Below are positions 53,683-64,000 of a DNA stretch of 64,000 nucleotides, in pieces. Both the position numbers and the translations under genes were made by a program. Within the stretch, counting starts at the first letter, position 1, and each line of letters begins with the position of its first letter. The notes beneath the pieces were generated by a model. The model worked only from the letters and a program-made list of their open reading frames with translations, did no database searches and had not been told where the DNA came from. This DNA is from Piromyces finnis (lineage: Eukaryota > Neocallimastigomycota > Neocallimastigomycetes > Neocallimastigales > Neocallimastigaceae): positions 786,501 through 850,500 of the forward strand of contig MCFH01000015.1 of NCBI GenBank assembly GCA_002104945.1, written 5' to 3'.

Positions 53683-53700
53683 CGCCCGGATTCTCCACCA
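53683..53700 (-). promoter_or_regulatory. G4 primer-binding site
   Basis: Minus-strand TGGTGGAGAATCCGGGCG, seven bases after the 5' LTR. The plus strand reads like a tRNA 3' end (CGCCCGGATTCTCCACCA). Shares TGGTGGAGA with the G1 site at 45670-45687. The tRNA species is not identified. Confidence 0.82.
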
Positions 53701-53707
53701 AATTTTA

Positions 53708-54470
53708 TGATGCAATATATTTCAAAAACACCATAAATAAAATATAATTGTGAACGTTAGCAATAGGGAATGATAGTTGAATAATATATTAGATAATATT
53801 GTATTTATTTCTATATTATAATAATAAAAATAAATAATAAAAACAAATAATAAAAATAATAGATTTTATAATAATATAATTAAATAGATTTTGGTTTAAA
53901 GTTTCTTTATTTAATTATTATTATTATTATGATTATAAGATTAATAACATTCAATACTAGAAGAATCGAAAGTTATTTAATAAATATAAATAGTTAAATA
54001 TAAAATGTAAATATAAAAATATGTTGATGAAATTCTTATTAATAATAAAATATAACTTTTTGAAATAATAAAAATAAATAATAATTATTTTTTTCTTTTA
54101 TAATTAATATTTTAAACTGAATTAAATATAATAAATACTTAATTATTAACCTAAAACTAACCTAAACTAGAACTATTAAAATAAAATGAAATAAAATAAA
54201 ACTTATACTTAAAACTAAAATATCAACTATTATTTATAAATGAAAAGTTCTCTCCTTTTTTATATCTTGTTCTTTATCACTATTTTTATATCTTTTCATT
54301 TCTTGTGTAACTAATTATTCCAATATATGTGTAACATTTGCGTCATAATAATTTATACTAATATAGTTTAATTATTATTAACACTAGTAATTGATATACA
54401 ATTTATAAAAGGATTAGATATTATTCATAAAATATTTAAAATATTATATTTTTCTATGCATCTTGTATCA
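53708..54470 (-). mobile_element. G4 5' LTR
   Basis: Near-identical to 46430-47195. Would contain the element's promoter; I cannot place a TATA box with confidence because the LTR is so A+T-rich. Confidence 0.93.
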
Positions 54471-54474
54471 TCAA

Positions 54475-55163
54475 TGTTACGGTTCAAGGAATTTATAAAA
54501 TATTAATAAATTTTATTAATACTCAAAAATAATATTAAAATGAAATAAGAAAAATTGTTTTATTAATAAATTTGTTTTATTAAGATATTAATATAAAATA
54601 AAAATAAAAAAAATATCTGTATATTCTCTAATCCTTATAATATACACCTTTTTATACTTTTTGTAAAAAATTAAGTAGTGTTAATTAAAAGAATTAGTCT
54701 TTAATTATTTACATTAATTTTAGTATTTAAATTACTTTTAAATGAATAATAGAATTACATTACTATTATAATAAATATTTATACATATTATTAAATTGAT
54801 TAACATACATTAAAAGTTTACTTTAAATATATTTAACTAAAGAATTTTACTATTTTACAGAAATATTATTCATAATTTTAATTAATAAAAATTCATTAAC
54901 TTGATAAATTAAACTAAAAGTTCAATAAACTATAATTTTCAATATATTATTATTACTAAATTAATTTTTAAGTTTAATAAAATAAAATTTAAGTTCAATA
55001 AAAATAATTATTAATAATTTTAAATATAATTTAAGTGTATACATTAATTTACAAATAAGAATATTGTAAAGTTTTCATACATTTAGGAATAATAATGGAT
55101 TAGGTCATAATCATTAATTATGACAAGAATAACATTATTTGTTGGTTCCTTAACATAAAAAAT
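54475..55163. other. A+T-rich spacer, no gene seen
   Basis: Sequence flanking the G4 target site (GTTACGGTTCAAGGAATTTA...). Near 55090-55150 there is a slightly less A+T-rich part (GGATTAGGTCATAATC, TTGTTGGTTCC) of unknown nature. Confidence 0.5.
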
Positions 55164-56820
55164 TGTCAAAAAGCGATTTTTTATTAAAGAAAAGTGTGGT
55201 AAGCACACTAGTTATATTAATTAACAAATATAATACGCTTTCCTATTGAAGGCGTAAAGCTAATAATATTTATATAAAGAAATTTAAATAATATTTTTAT
55301 TTTAGCAATAACTTAATATCAGCATATATTAAGTTATTAAAAATATTAAAATTCTTAAAGTTTTAGGTTTTATAGGTGCTTATAAATTTTATTATCTTTA
55401 AGTTAAAAAATTACTAACGCTAAAGCTTTGTAATTTTTTGTGATTTTTTGTTCTTTTTATACTTGAACAATTTTAATAATTACATTTTTAATTTTAATTA
55501 ATTATTGTTTAATTATAAAATATTTAATTTTTATAAATTAATAATTAATATAATTATTGTAAATAGTTAATAAATTTAAAATAAATTTTTTAATAATAAA
55601 TTTTTTAATAATTTAAAAAAAAATTTAATAATTTCAAATATTAAAAATTTATACTTTGAAATGTTTTAATAAAAATTTAAAAAATAAATTTTTTCAAATT
55701 TTCAAATTTCCAAATTTTAAAAAAATTTTTAATTTTTGTAAAAGTTTTACTAAACTTATAATTTAATATTAAAATATTAAATTAAATAAAAGATTAAAGA
55801 TAACTAGGTTAGAAAAAATGATTTATTAAAATAATCTTACTTTTTTTATAAATGAATAATTAAATTATGTATTATGGTTAAAATAATTTCTTTTTATTTT
55901 ATTTAAAGAATATATAATAATAAGATTATTTAATAGTAATACTTATTAAGTATTAATAAGATAATAATCTTTACAAAGATTTAATTCATAAAACTATTCT
56001 AAACTATTTATACTATTTGTAATTTTACATTTAATAATAAAATAACTTTTTAATACATGATTATATTATATTCATAATATATTTTATAATACTAAGGCTA
56101 AACTTAAGATTTATTACTAATTATTAAAAATAACTATTGTTTATATATTCATAATATTAATTATTTCTTAATTATAATATAATTCATTGCATATAATTTT
56201 AATAATTATAATCTTTTAATTCAAAGATTATAAGTTATGTTATTGAAATAATTATTATAAAATAAAGTTAATTAATTCCGGAAAATAATTTTAATTTAAT
56301 TAAAACAATAATTTATATCCTTTTGGGTGAATGATTTATGTTCAATACATCAGGGGTGATCATTCTCTGAATAAACAATTAATCATTACTAACAAAATAT
56401 CTTTAAATTGGAATATCTCGTGAACCAGCAGAGATATCGACCTGATTTTAAAATATGTTGTTCATCTCGAGTGTGGCTTTCTAATGAGACCATAATTTCC
56501 AAAAACACAATTATCCAAAATCGCCATTCGTTAAGGAGATACACGTGTTTTTCCTTATTTAATTTTGATGATAAGGGTTAAAGTTATTTGTTATAAAATT
56601 TATTAAGGGTTAAGGTCATATCTTAACCTTTTCTAAATTTTTTAAATATTTCTTAATATAATTTTATAATTTATTTGGAAATAAAATATTATTGATTTTG
56701 AAATTTTATAAGTAATTTCACAATTTCAAGTGATCTTGAAATTGCAGATTCCACTAGTATTCGTGACAATTTTTTCCATGTGTCCAAATTTTTTAAATTT
56801 TTATATATGTTATTGTGACA
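55164..56820 (+). mobile_element. LTR-like repeat E, split by LTR F
   Basis: Begins TGTCAAAAAGCGATTTTTTA and ends ATGTTATTGTGACA, so the ends are inverted TGTCA/TGACA. AAAAT before it and AAATG after it allow a 4-5 bp duplication but do not prove it. Internal landmarks: GTGTGGTAAGCACAC, ACGCTTTCCTATTGAAGGCG, ACTAACGCTAAAGC, CCATGTGTCCAAATTTT. The uninterrupted copy is 60537-61156. Confidence 0.77.
55737..56768 (+). mobile_element. Solo LTR family F nested in repeat E
   Basis: TGTAAAAGTTTTACTAAACT to CACTAGTATTCGTGACA, 1032 bases, with exact 5-bp duplication ATTTT (55732-55736 and 56769-56773). The less A+T-rich centre (56395-56560: TCGTGAACCAGCAGAGATAT, AAATCGCCATTCGTTAAGGA) looks related in layout to 60130-60290. 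Orientation not known. Confidence 0.85.
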
Positions 56821-57039
56821 AAATGTAATAATTCCACTATAAATTATTATATAATAGAATTATTAACTACAATTTATTGATAAATTGAGAATAATAAAAA
56901 AAAATAAATATTAATACTTATCTTTAAGTTCGAGTTTATTATAAGAGTAGAAATAATTTTACACTTTAATAAGTTAATATGTTTTATTATAACTAAGTTA
57001 AGTAAAATAAAATTAAAAACACTTTTATTATTATAATTT

Positions 57040-57800
57040 GTTTTTTATAATAATAACTCTTGATTCCTTAGAAGAGAATCAAGAGTCTTATTTATATTAT
57101 TTAATAAATTTAAAGTTTAAATTAAAATTTTATCTAATCTTAACAAAATAATTTTTTGTTTAGGAAAAGATTAGAAGAAAAACCTAAACAAAGTTCGATC
57201 AATATTCTATACATATTGATCATCGTATATTTTAAGTAAAACCAATTATTTTAGAAATTGGAAAAAACCTTAAAATATCGATTCCTAAACAATGAATAAT
57301 TATTTTAAAGTAATTAATTAAATAAATAATTAAATATATTTGATAAAAATATAAAGTTAAATAAAAGTAATTAATTAAATTAATTAATTAAATGCATAAA
57401 TATAATTAATAAAAATATTAAATAAAATATTGATGAATAATAATTAAATGGCTAAATGTAATTTAAGATATTAAAATTAAGTGAAAACAAATAATTAAAA
57501 TAAATTTAAATGAGAATAATTATTTAAATAAACTAATATTAGTAACATTAATTAATAATTAATAATTAATAATTAATGATTTTAACTAAGAAATATTAAT
57601 TATGTATCAAATAATTATTATTTCTTACACAAAAATGATGCGTTGACCGATATATTTGTGAATAATATAATGTTTTTAATAAATAATAAACTCTATATTA
57701 TTATGATGAAACAATAAATTTAAAATAAAATAAAATATGCTTTATAATTAACAAATAAATCACTCAAAACTCAAAAATAAACTCTTATTATGTTTTAAAT
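57040..57800. repeat. LTR-like repeat N, second copy
   Basis: Diverged copy of 16540-16900. It carries CTCTTGATTC/GAATCAAGAG, an inverted repeat at about 57057-57085, and GATCAATATTCTATACATATTGATC near 57200, both structure-conserving counterparts of the 16-kb copy. Confidence 0.5.
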
Positions 57801-58689
57801 TAAATCTTTATTATATTTTATAATTTATTTATTATCTGTTTATTGTCTGATTTTTATAAAGAAGAATTTTATCTTCCTTTTATACATTTTCATTTATTAC
57901 ATGTATTATTATTTTTAACTATTAAATATTATTATTACTATTGTTATTATTTATTAAAATTAAAAGAATAAATTAAAATTATGTCTTAGTATTATAAAAT
58001 ATTATAGAATATTACTTATTTGATTTTCTTATTACTTCAAAATGTTTAAATTTAGAAAAATTATTATAAATTATCATTAGCTATCATTAAATGTATAATA
58101 CCTTGAATAAAATAATTAAAATTTAAAATTAAAATAAAATTAAGACAAAATTAAAATATTAAAAGTATCAATTATTATAAACACTCATTTTATACAGAAA
58201 CATAAAAGAGTTCTGTATTTTATCTTTAGAATTGTTATTATTGTTCTATTTCCAGGTTTTAAGTTTATCATTTTTAGTAATAATTACTCAATTAGTTATT
58301 TATTAATTTATAAGTTTAAAAGAATTTCTAAAGAACATTTGGATAAAACACTAGAATTAATAATTTGATGTATACCATTTTATTTTTAGTTTATTTATTC
58401 ATTTTTATTTATTATTATTATTTTATTATTTTAGTACATTATTTGGATTAAGTCGTTTTATTTATTTAATAATTTATTTTATTATTATCACTATTAGGTC
58501 GTTTTTACTCAGAGTTTATTATATAATAAAGAGAATATTATTTATTTAAGAAGAAAGGGTTATATTTTCATAAAATTATTATTCATTTATTTTTAAGGGT
58601 TATTTTCATTTATTTTTATTATAAGCTACTATGGGTTAAGTCGTGTTTATTCAGCTAGTTTTTATTATGTTTTTATGGGTGTAGCGTAT
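57801..58689. other. A+T-rich spacer, no gene seen
   Basis: Repeated AGGTCGTTTT/AAGTCGTGTTTATTCA words between 58450 and 58660 suggest an old LTR interior. No coding motif. Confidence 0.45.
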
Positions 58690-59320
58690 CAAAATGATAA
58701 ATAATAATTGTAAATATATTATAAATTTGATATTAGTAGAAAATTTTATTATAAAATAATTATTAAATAATTTTATATAGTTTATTATAAAAATATAATT
58801 TACATAAAATCAAATATTTTATAAATTTATATATTTGATTGGGTTAAATTATAAAAATAATTTTTAATATAAAGAATAATAATATTTTTTAGTAGAAAAT
58901 AAGAAGACTTAGATTATTAGTAATAAGTAAAATTTTAATAATAGTTGATATAATTAATTAAATAATACATAATAATATTTAAAAGACAAAATTAAGTTTT
59001 TATATAATAAAAATTATTGTTAAAAAGAGTGTAAAAACAATAAATAAAAGAAAATATAAAAATGAAATTAAACTTGTCTAATTTGTAATTATTGTGTTAA
59101 TAATAAATAATATTTTATAGAGTAAATCTGGTGTTATTATTCTATATAAATATTATTAAAATAATAAAACTATTAAAATTATAAAATAAATTAAATATAT
59201 TAAATAAAACTAGTAGATATTGTTAAAGCTCGTACAATAACTGTCGAGATAAAACAATATAAGATAATGTTGAGTGAGCTAGGATTGGTATGTAACTTGG
59301 TCAGAATGTTTTATATAATA
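58690..59320 (-). repeat. Repeat K, inverted copy
   Basis: Reverse complement of 34730-35390 over its two ends (AATATATTATAAATTTGATATTAGTAGAAAA; GTAACTTGGTCAGAATGTTTT). The middle is more diverged. Confidence 0.6.
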
Positions 59321-60536
59321 TAACTTAATTTTCTAATAAAATATTAAACTTATTTATTATTAAATCTTTTCTTCAAAACTTATTAAAGAATTTAAATAAT
59401 ACTAATTTAAAAATTAAATAGGTTTTTATAATTTAAAATAAAAATTTTAATAATTTAATTATGAAATTTGTTTATTAATTATTTATTTATTAAGATAATA
59501 TTTATTAAGTTATATTATAGTTAATAATTAATAATTAATAATCTTACAAAGAATTTCAAAATTGATTTCAATTCTTTGTTTAAATACTTTTTTCTTACAT
59601 ATAATAAAATTACATTGATATTAATATTGATATTAATAATAAAGATAAAAATAAAATAATTTTAAATTAAAATATTAATAATTGATATTGATATTAATAA
59701 TATGAATTCATATGATAAATCTTAAGATTAATCTTTTAAATTACTTTTAAAATAAAAGTATTGTTTTAACCATTTTAAATTGTAAATATTTAATATTATA
59801 AATTGAGAATAACAATTACTGATACTAATTATATATTCTCATGATTAATTAATTAATAATTATAACTAATGATTTTTGATCCAAAGGCTTTTTTGGTTTG
59901 ATTATGATTGAGGTTATTAATCCAAATTATTTGAAAAATTATTAATTAATTTTTATAATTGATTAGGTTTGTAATCAAGAATATTTATTATCTAACCTTA
60001 TTTAATAATAATGGAGAATTTTTAAATTGAAATATTTATAGAAAGTTGGATGACTTGAATAATGACTTTAATTATATAAATTAATATTGATCATTTTAAT
60101 ATATATTTATTGGAACTAATTAATTCTTTAAATAGCTATATCTCAAGAACTAGTGGTCTAAATTAGCTGAAAATTTGTGAGAATATAGATATCAACTAGT
60201 ACTTCCTAATAAAATTAATTTGAAGTCTCTAGAAAAGGAAAATAGGACACGAGATTCAGAAGTTATCGCTAGTTTCGTATAGTGTATTTTCTTCTCAAGG
60301 GTTAATTTATTGAAAATTAAATTTTTGTGATCCTTAACCCTTTTCAATATTAAATTTTTTCAAGTGATCTTTTAATTATTTTTTAAAAGTGTTTTATAAT
60401 TTTTGAAATATAAATTTGATTTTTAAATTGTTTATTTGAATATTTAATTTATTTTTTAATCGTCTTCTATTCTTGACAGATAACAGAAGTAGTTGAGAAG
60501 TTGCAATATAACTACCAATCCGTTATCAAAAAACTA
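59321..60536 (+). repeat. LTR F-like sequence and a short coding scrap
   Basis: 60120-60480 has the same layout as LTR F (ATATCTCAAGAACTAGTGG, GGGTTAATTTA, TTTCAAGTGATCTT) and ends ATTCTTGACA near 60480. Directly after, ITEVVEKLQYNYQSVIKKL is open until repeat E begins at 60537 and may be a gag or leader fragment. The rest is A+T-rich. Confidence 0.45.
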
Positions 60537-61156
60537 TGTCAAAAAGCGATTTTTTATTAAAGAAAAGTGTGGTAAGCACACTAGTTATATTAATTAACAA
60601 ATATAATACGCTTTCCTATTGAAGGCGTAAAGCTAATAATATTTATATAAAGAAAATTAAATAATATTTTTGTTTTAGCAATAATTTAATATCAGTATAT
60701 ATTAAGTTATTAAAAATATTAAAATTTTTAAAGTTTTGGGTTTTATAGAAGTTTATAAATTTTATTAACTTTAAGTTAAAAAATTACTAACGCTAAAGCT
60801 TTGTAATTTTTTGTGATTTTTTGTTCTTTTTATACTTGAACAATTTTAATAATTACATTTTTAATTTTAATTAATTATTGTTTAATTATAAAATATTTAA
60901 TTTTTATAAATTAATAATTAATATAATTATTGTAAATAGTTAATAAATTTAAAATAAATTTTTTAATAATAAATTTTTTAATAATTTAAAAAAAAAATTT
61001 AATAATTTCAAATATTAAAAATTTATACTTTGAAATTTTTTAATAAAAATTTAAAAAATAAATTTTTTCAAATTTTCAAATTTTCAAATTTTAAAAAATT
61101 TTTAATTTTTTCCATGTGTCCAAATTTTTTAAATTTTTATATATGTTGTTGTGACA
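60537..61156 (+). mobile_element. LTR-like repeat E, uninterrupted copy
   Basis: TGTCAAAAAGCGATTTTTTA to TTGTTGTGACA, 620 bases, very similar to 55164-55736 plus 56774-56820. Repeat D follows immediately. No matching flanking 5-mers. Confidence 0.78.
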
Positions 61157-61581
61157 ATGATACGAAGAGGATATTATCTTAATTCTATATTTTACTATAG
61201 AAAGTGATAATATCTGTATCTAAAAATTTATAAATAAAAATAAGGAAAATAAAAATAGAATAAATGATTTTTATACTTGTTCATTTGCAAGTATTAGTTA
61301 ATTTTTAAAAATATAAAGTTTATTTAATTATAAAATTATCATTATTTAATAACTCTAGTATTATTAAATAAAAAAAATGTATGTTTTATATTCTAATTTT
61401 CAGGGATTATTAGTAACCCTTTTAAAAATAAGTTTTATTATAAAATCATTTTTGAATTTAATATTTAAAAGTATATATATCTAATTTTTCGCTCTGGATT
61501 ATTAGGAACATCTTTTAAAATAAAGTAATTCTATCACTATTTATACAAAATTATTATTTTAAAGTATAATTATAAACAAAT
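61157..61581 (+). repeat. LTR-like repeat D, cut by the G2 LTR
   Basis: ATGATACGAAGAGGATATTATC, GTGATAATATCTGTATCTAAA, GGATTATTAGGAACATCTTTT, ACAAAATTATTATTTTAAAG. It breaks at AATTATAAACAAAT, where the LTR at 61582 begins; the 30-kb copy continues past that point. So the G2 element inserted into an older D repeat. Confidence 0.7.
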
Positions 61582-62308
61582 TGTAAAAGTTTTATAAATG
61601 TAAAACAGATTATAAAATTTTTTACAATAAAACAACAACACAAAATAAAGAAAAAACAAGAAAATAAATTATATTTAAAAAAATATCTCTTTTATTAATT
61701 TTATTTAGTTATTAACTAAATAATAGTCAATAACAATTACATCGTTTTAATCAAGAAATTTTACATGCATTTATATTTTTCGTAAATTATATTTTAATAT
61801 ACTATTCTATTTAATTATACATATATTCAATATAAAATAAACAAAACTAATTTAATACTAATTTAATTAAATAATAAAATAATAAAACTAAACTAAAACT
61901 AATTAAATACACTTTTGATTCAATTTGAGTAAACTGCAAATTGAATACAGTCCATGTATTACCTATATATTAATTAAATATTAATAATACTATTTATTAT
62001 ATATTTATAATTAAAAATGCTAATTTAAAACTACGCTAAAGTTATTAAACTAATTTTAATTAAATAAAAACTTTTTAAGATTTAATTTGAATATTTAAAA
62101 TATTTAAATTTAATTATCCATTAATTTAAATATTTATCCAAATTTCATTTCTAACTTTGATATTTTAAAATTAATATTTATTTAATTATTCCATAAAATT
62201 TATACAATAAATTTTATAAACAATTTTTTCATTAAAATATCAAAATTATTATTCAATAATTATTAATTAATTATTAAATAATTTAAAGATATACTTTATA
62301 TCTTTACA
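61582..62308 (-). mobile_element. 3' LTR (family A1) of a G2 element
   Basis: On the minus strand starts TGTAAAGATATAAAGTATAT and ends AAACTTTTACA. It lies directly after the integrase/chromodomain frame and a purine tract, which assigns the many family A solo LTRs of this window to chromodomain family G2. Confidence 0.92.
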
Positions 62309-62310
62309 AT

Positions 62311-62325
62311 CTCGCCCTTTAAGTC
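62311..62325 (-). promoter_or_regulatory. G2 polypurine tract
   Basis: Minus-strand GACTTAAAGGGCGAGA just before T-TGTAAAG. CGACTTAA precedes it, as at the corresponding position of the LTR J element (36118-36140), so the two families share 3' end architecture. Confidence 0.7.
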
Positions 62326-62339
62326 GAGCTCCTGCGAGA

Positions 62340-64000
62340 TTATTTCTTTGAAGGAATATCAATTACAAATGGTTGATATCTATGTTTGATCATACCATTG
62401 TTATTCCTTGTATAGACTTGATCTTGACTTTCTTTTCTAGACTTTTTATTTTTTCTATAAAATTCTTGGATCAATTGTACATCTGTAATTTGATCTTCCG
62501 GGATCCAAGTATTTTCGTCAAGATTTTTCCATGTCATCAAGAAAGATTTCTTTCCATGATAATTTCTTTCTTGAATAATCTTATCAGGAATCCTATCAAT
62601 AGTATCAGTAGTTAACTTAACATTTTTTCTTTTATTCATTACTGATCTATTTACAAATTCATTTTCGTTATAAGGTTCCAATAACGAAACATGAAAAACA
62701 GGGTGGCAACGTAAATTGTTTGGTAGTTTTAATTCAAATGCTAAAGGGCTTACCTTCTTGATTATTTCAAAAGGTCCAAGCATTTGATCAGCAAGTTCTC
62801 TTTTGATATTTTTATTTGAAGGATTAATACCTTTTAATAACCAAACTTTTTTACCAACTTCGAAATCTGGGGATTCCATTCTCTTTTGATCAGCATACTT
62901 TTTGTAGGTTTCTTTTGCTTGATCAAGATTTACTTTTAAAAATTTAATGTTTTCATTAATATCCAAAATTCTTTGTTCAGCTCTATTTGGTCTATTCGCT
63001 GAAGGGATTTCAGGGTTAAATTTTGGATTGAACCCATAATTAGCGAAAAACGGAGATTGGTTGATTGATTGCTGTAAAGTATTGTTATAAGCAAATTCAG
63101 CAAAAGGTAACAAGTCAACCCAATTATTCTGTTTTTCGTTAATAAAACAACGGAGATATTGTTCCAATATCCCGTTTACCCTCTCCGTTTGACCATCAGT
63201 TTCAGGATGGTTTGCAGTAGAAAAAGCAAGTTTAATATTTAACAAATTACATAAACGATTCCAAAAGTCTGAGGTAAATTGAGTACCTCGATCAGAAATG
63301 ATGGAATCAGGAAAACCATGTAATTTAAAGATATTGTTAACAAAAACATCAGCTGCTATAGAAGCAGTAGGCAAACATCTTAAAGGAATAAAATGAGCCA
63401 TTTTTGTTAACCTATCAACTATAACCATAATGGTAGTCATGTCTTTGGATTTAGGAAGCTCGACAATAAAATCCATTGACAATTCCGACCAAGCTCTATT
63501 AGGTGTGGAAAGAGGAGAAAGCAAACCATATGGTTTATGTCTTGGAACTTTAGCTTTACAACAAGTTTCGCAAGACTTTATAAACTTTTTAACATCATAA
63601 CTAAACTTTGGCCACCAAAAATTTCTACTAATTAATTCAATAGTTTTATTAACACCAAAGTGACCAGCAGAAATAGAATCATGATGTAATTCTAAGACCC
63701 TAGTTCTTAGTGAAGAAGGAACATAAATTAAATTATCATAAAGTAAAAATCCTTCTTTATCAATTTTAACTTTATTAATATTCCTAATCGGAGGGGACGA
63801 AGAATTTTTATCATTAAGAAATACACAAACTTTATTATATAAATCATCATTTTTTAAGGAACATAGAATAGAATTAATTAAAGAATCATCTTTATTAAAA
63901 GAATTAATTACATTACATGAAATAAAATTACAACTAAAATTACTACATTCAATATTTTCATTAATCCTATCATTATTATAAATATTACAGATATGATCAC
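62340..64000 (-). CDS. G2 integrase with chromodomain, intact and open to window edge
   Basis: Uninterrupted frame from 63998 to a stop at 62340, no start because the rest of pol is outside. Zinc domain: LHHDSISAGHFGVNKTIELI, NFWWPKFSYDVKKF, SCETCCKAK. Core: SELSMDFIVELPKSKDMTTI (Asp), SIISDRGTQFTSDFWNRLC (Asp), [20 protein letters not shown] (Glu). C-terminus: VGKKVWLLKGINPSNKN, LGPFEIIKKVSPLAFELKLP, CHPVFHVSLLEPY. Chromodomain: DRIPDKIIQERNY, KSFLMTWKNLDENTWIPEDQ, VQLIQEFYRK, with the aromatic and acidic positions of the fold. A basic tail ends FVIDIPSKK. Followed by purine tract and 3' LTR, so the 3' half of this element is intact. Confidence 0.95.
   Translation of the reverse strand, partial: DHICNIYNNDRINENIECSNFSCNFISCNVINSFNKDDSLINSILCSLKNDDLYNKVCVFLNDKNSSSPPIRNINKVKIDKEGFLLYDNLIYVPSSLRTRVLELHHDSISAGHFGVNKTIELISRNFWWPKFSYDVKKFIKSCETCCKAKVPRHKPYGLLSPLSTPNRAWSELSMDFIVELPKSKDMTTIMVIVDRLTKMAHFIPLRCLPTASIAADVFVNNIFKLHGFPDSIISDRGTQFTSDFWNRLCNLLNIKLAFSTANHPETDGQTERVNGILEQYLRCFINEKQNNWVDLLPFAEFAYNNTLQQSINQSPFFANYGFNPKFNPEIPSANRPNRAEQRILDINENIKFLKVNLDQAKETYKKYADQKRMESPDFEVGKKVWLLKGINPSNKNIKRELADQMLGPFEIIKKVSPLAFELKLPNNLRCHPVFHVSLLEPYNENEFVNRSVMNKRKNVKLTTDTIDRIPDKIIQERNYHGKKSFLMTWKNLDENTWIPEDQITDVQLIQEFYRKNKKSRKESQDQVYTRNNNGMIKHRYQPFVIDIPSKK

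Larger units (their letters stand above)
46430..54470 (-). mobile_element. Full-length Ty3/gypsy element G4 (8.0 kb)
   Basis: Two near-identical LTRs (46430-47195 and 53708-54470), flanked by TCAA on both sides (46426-46429, 54471-54474). On the minus strand: 5' LTR, primer-binding site, leader, gag with zinc knuckle, long Asn-rich region, protease, RT-RNase H, integrase, polypurine tract, 3' LTR. No chromodomain. The LTRs differ by few bases and a 3-base indel, so insertion was recent, yet gag and the protease junction carry frameshifts and pol has two stops. The integrase resembles G1. Confidence 0.94.

Noticed and set aside
53683-53705. Possible tRNA gene 3' end (CGCCCGGATTCTCCACCA)
   Set aside because: No cloverleaf upstream, and the position next to the G4 LTR explains it as a primer-binding site; nuclear tRNA genes also rarely encode CCA in eukaryotes.

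Overview
This is a very A+T-rich eukaryotic window made almost entirely of LTR retrotransposons and their debris. No complete host gene, rRNA, tRNA or CRISPR array is visible. The organism is probably an A+T-rich early-diverging fungus; an anaerobic gut fungus (Neocallimastigomycota) is my best guess. The reasons are the extreme A+T content, long Asn-rich coding tracts, chromodomain Ty3/gypsy elements (a fungus/plant-type lineage) and a decayed subtilisin-like protease. Other A+T-rich fungi or amoebozoans cannot be excluded. The standard genetic code fits the coding remnants.

Layout: 1-3562 is a chromodomain Ty3/gypsy pol (family G2, minus strand), fused to a second gypsy element (G3, 3563-6700) that is split by two solo LTRs with target-site duplications. 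7880-11405 is a plus-strand gypsy family G1 copy. 11405-18130 is a nest of solo LTRs between nearly identical inverted G1 fragments. 18254-18622 is an unidentified coding relic. 19962-20597 is an Arg-rich, small-virus-capsid-like relic of clearly different composition. 21251-23115 is an internally deleted Ty1/copia element. 23642-27205 is a second G1 copy (minus) with its 3' LTR. 27206-29778 is a gag-RT deletion derivative carrying a solo LTR. 30900-34690 is a second copia element. 35390-37166 is the 3' end of another chromodomain gypsy. 37337-42367 holds heavily decayed gypsy scraps, including an unusual palindrome, plus a Cys-rich reading frame. 43155-44880 is the subtilase pseudogene. 45435-46207 is the 5' end of a G1 element (LTR, primer site, protease). 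46430-54470 is a full-length gypsy element (G4) with both LTRs, primer-binding site, polypurine tract and target duplication. 54475-61581 is layered LTR-like repeats. 61582-64000 is the 3' end of a G2 element whose reading frame is open to the window edge.

Within each element the parts follow the Ty3 order (gag, protease, RT, RNase H, integrase, with or without chromodomain) or the copia order (gag, protease, integrase, RT, RNase H). They would support copy-and-paste retrotransposition if intact. Most carry stops or frameshifts, and many of the stops sit where relatives encode Gln, Arg or Trp, consistent with C-to-T/G-to-A decay. Only the G2 copy at the right edge and the RT-RNase H frames of G1 and G4 look largely intact. 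Nested insertions allow relative dating of events; the chromodomain elements suggest a heterochromatic, possibly pericentromeric, setting (inference).
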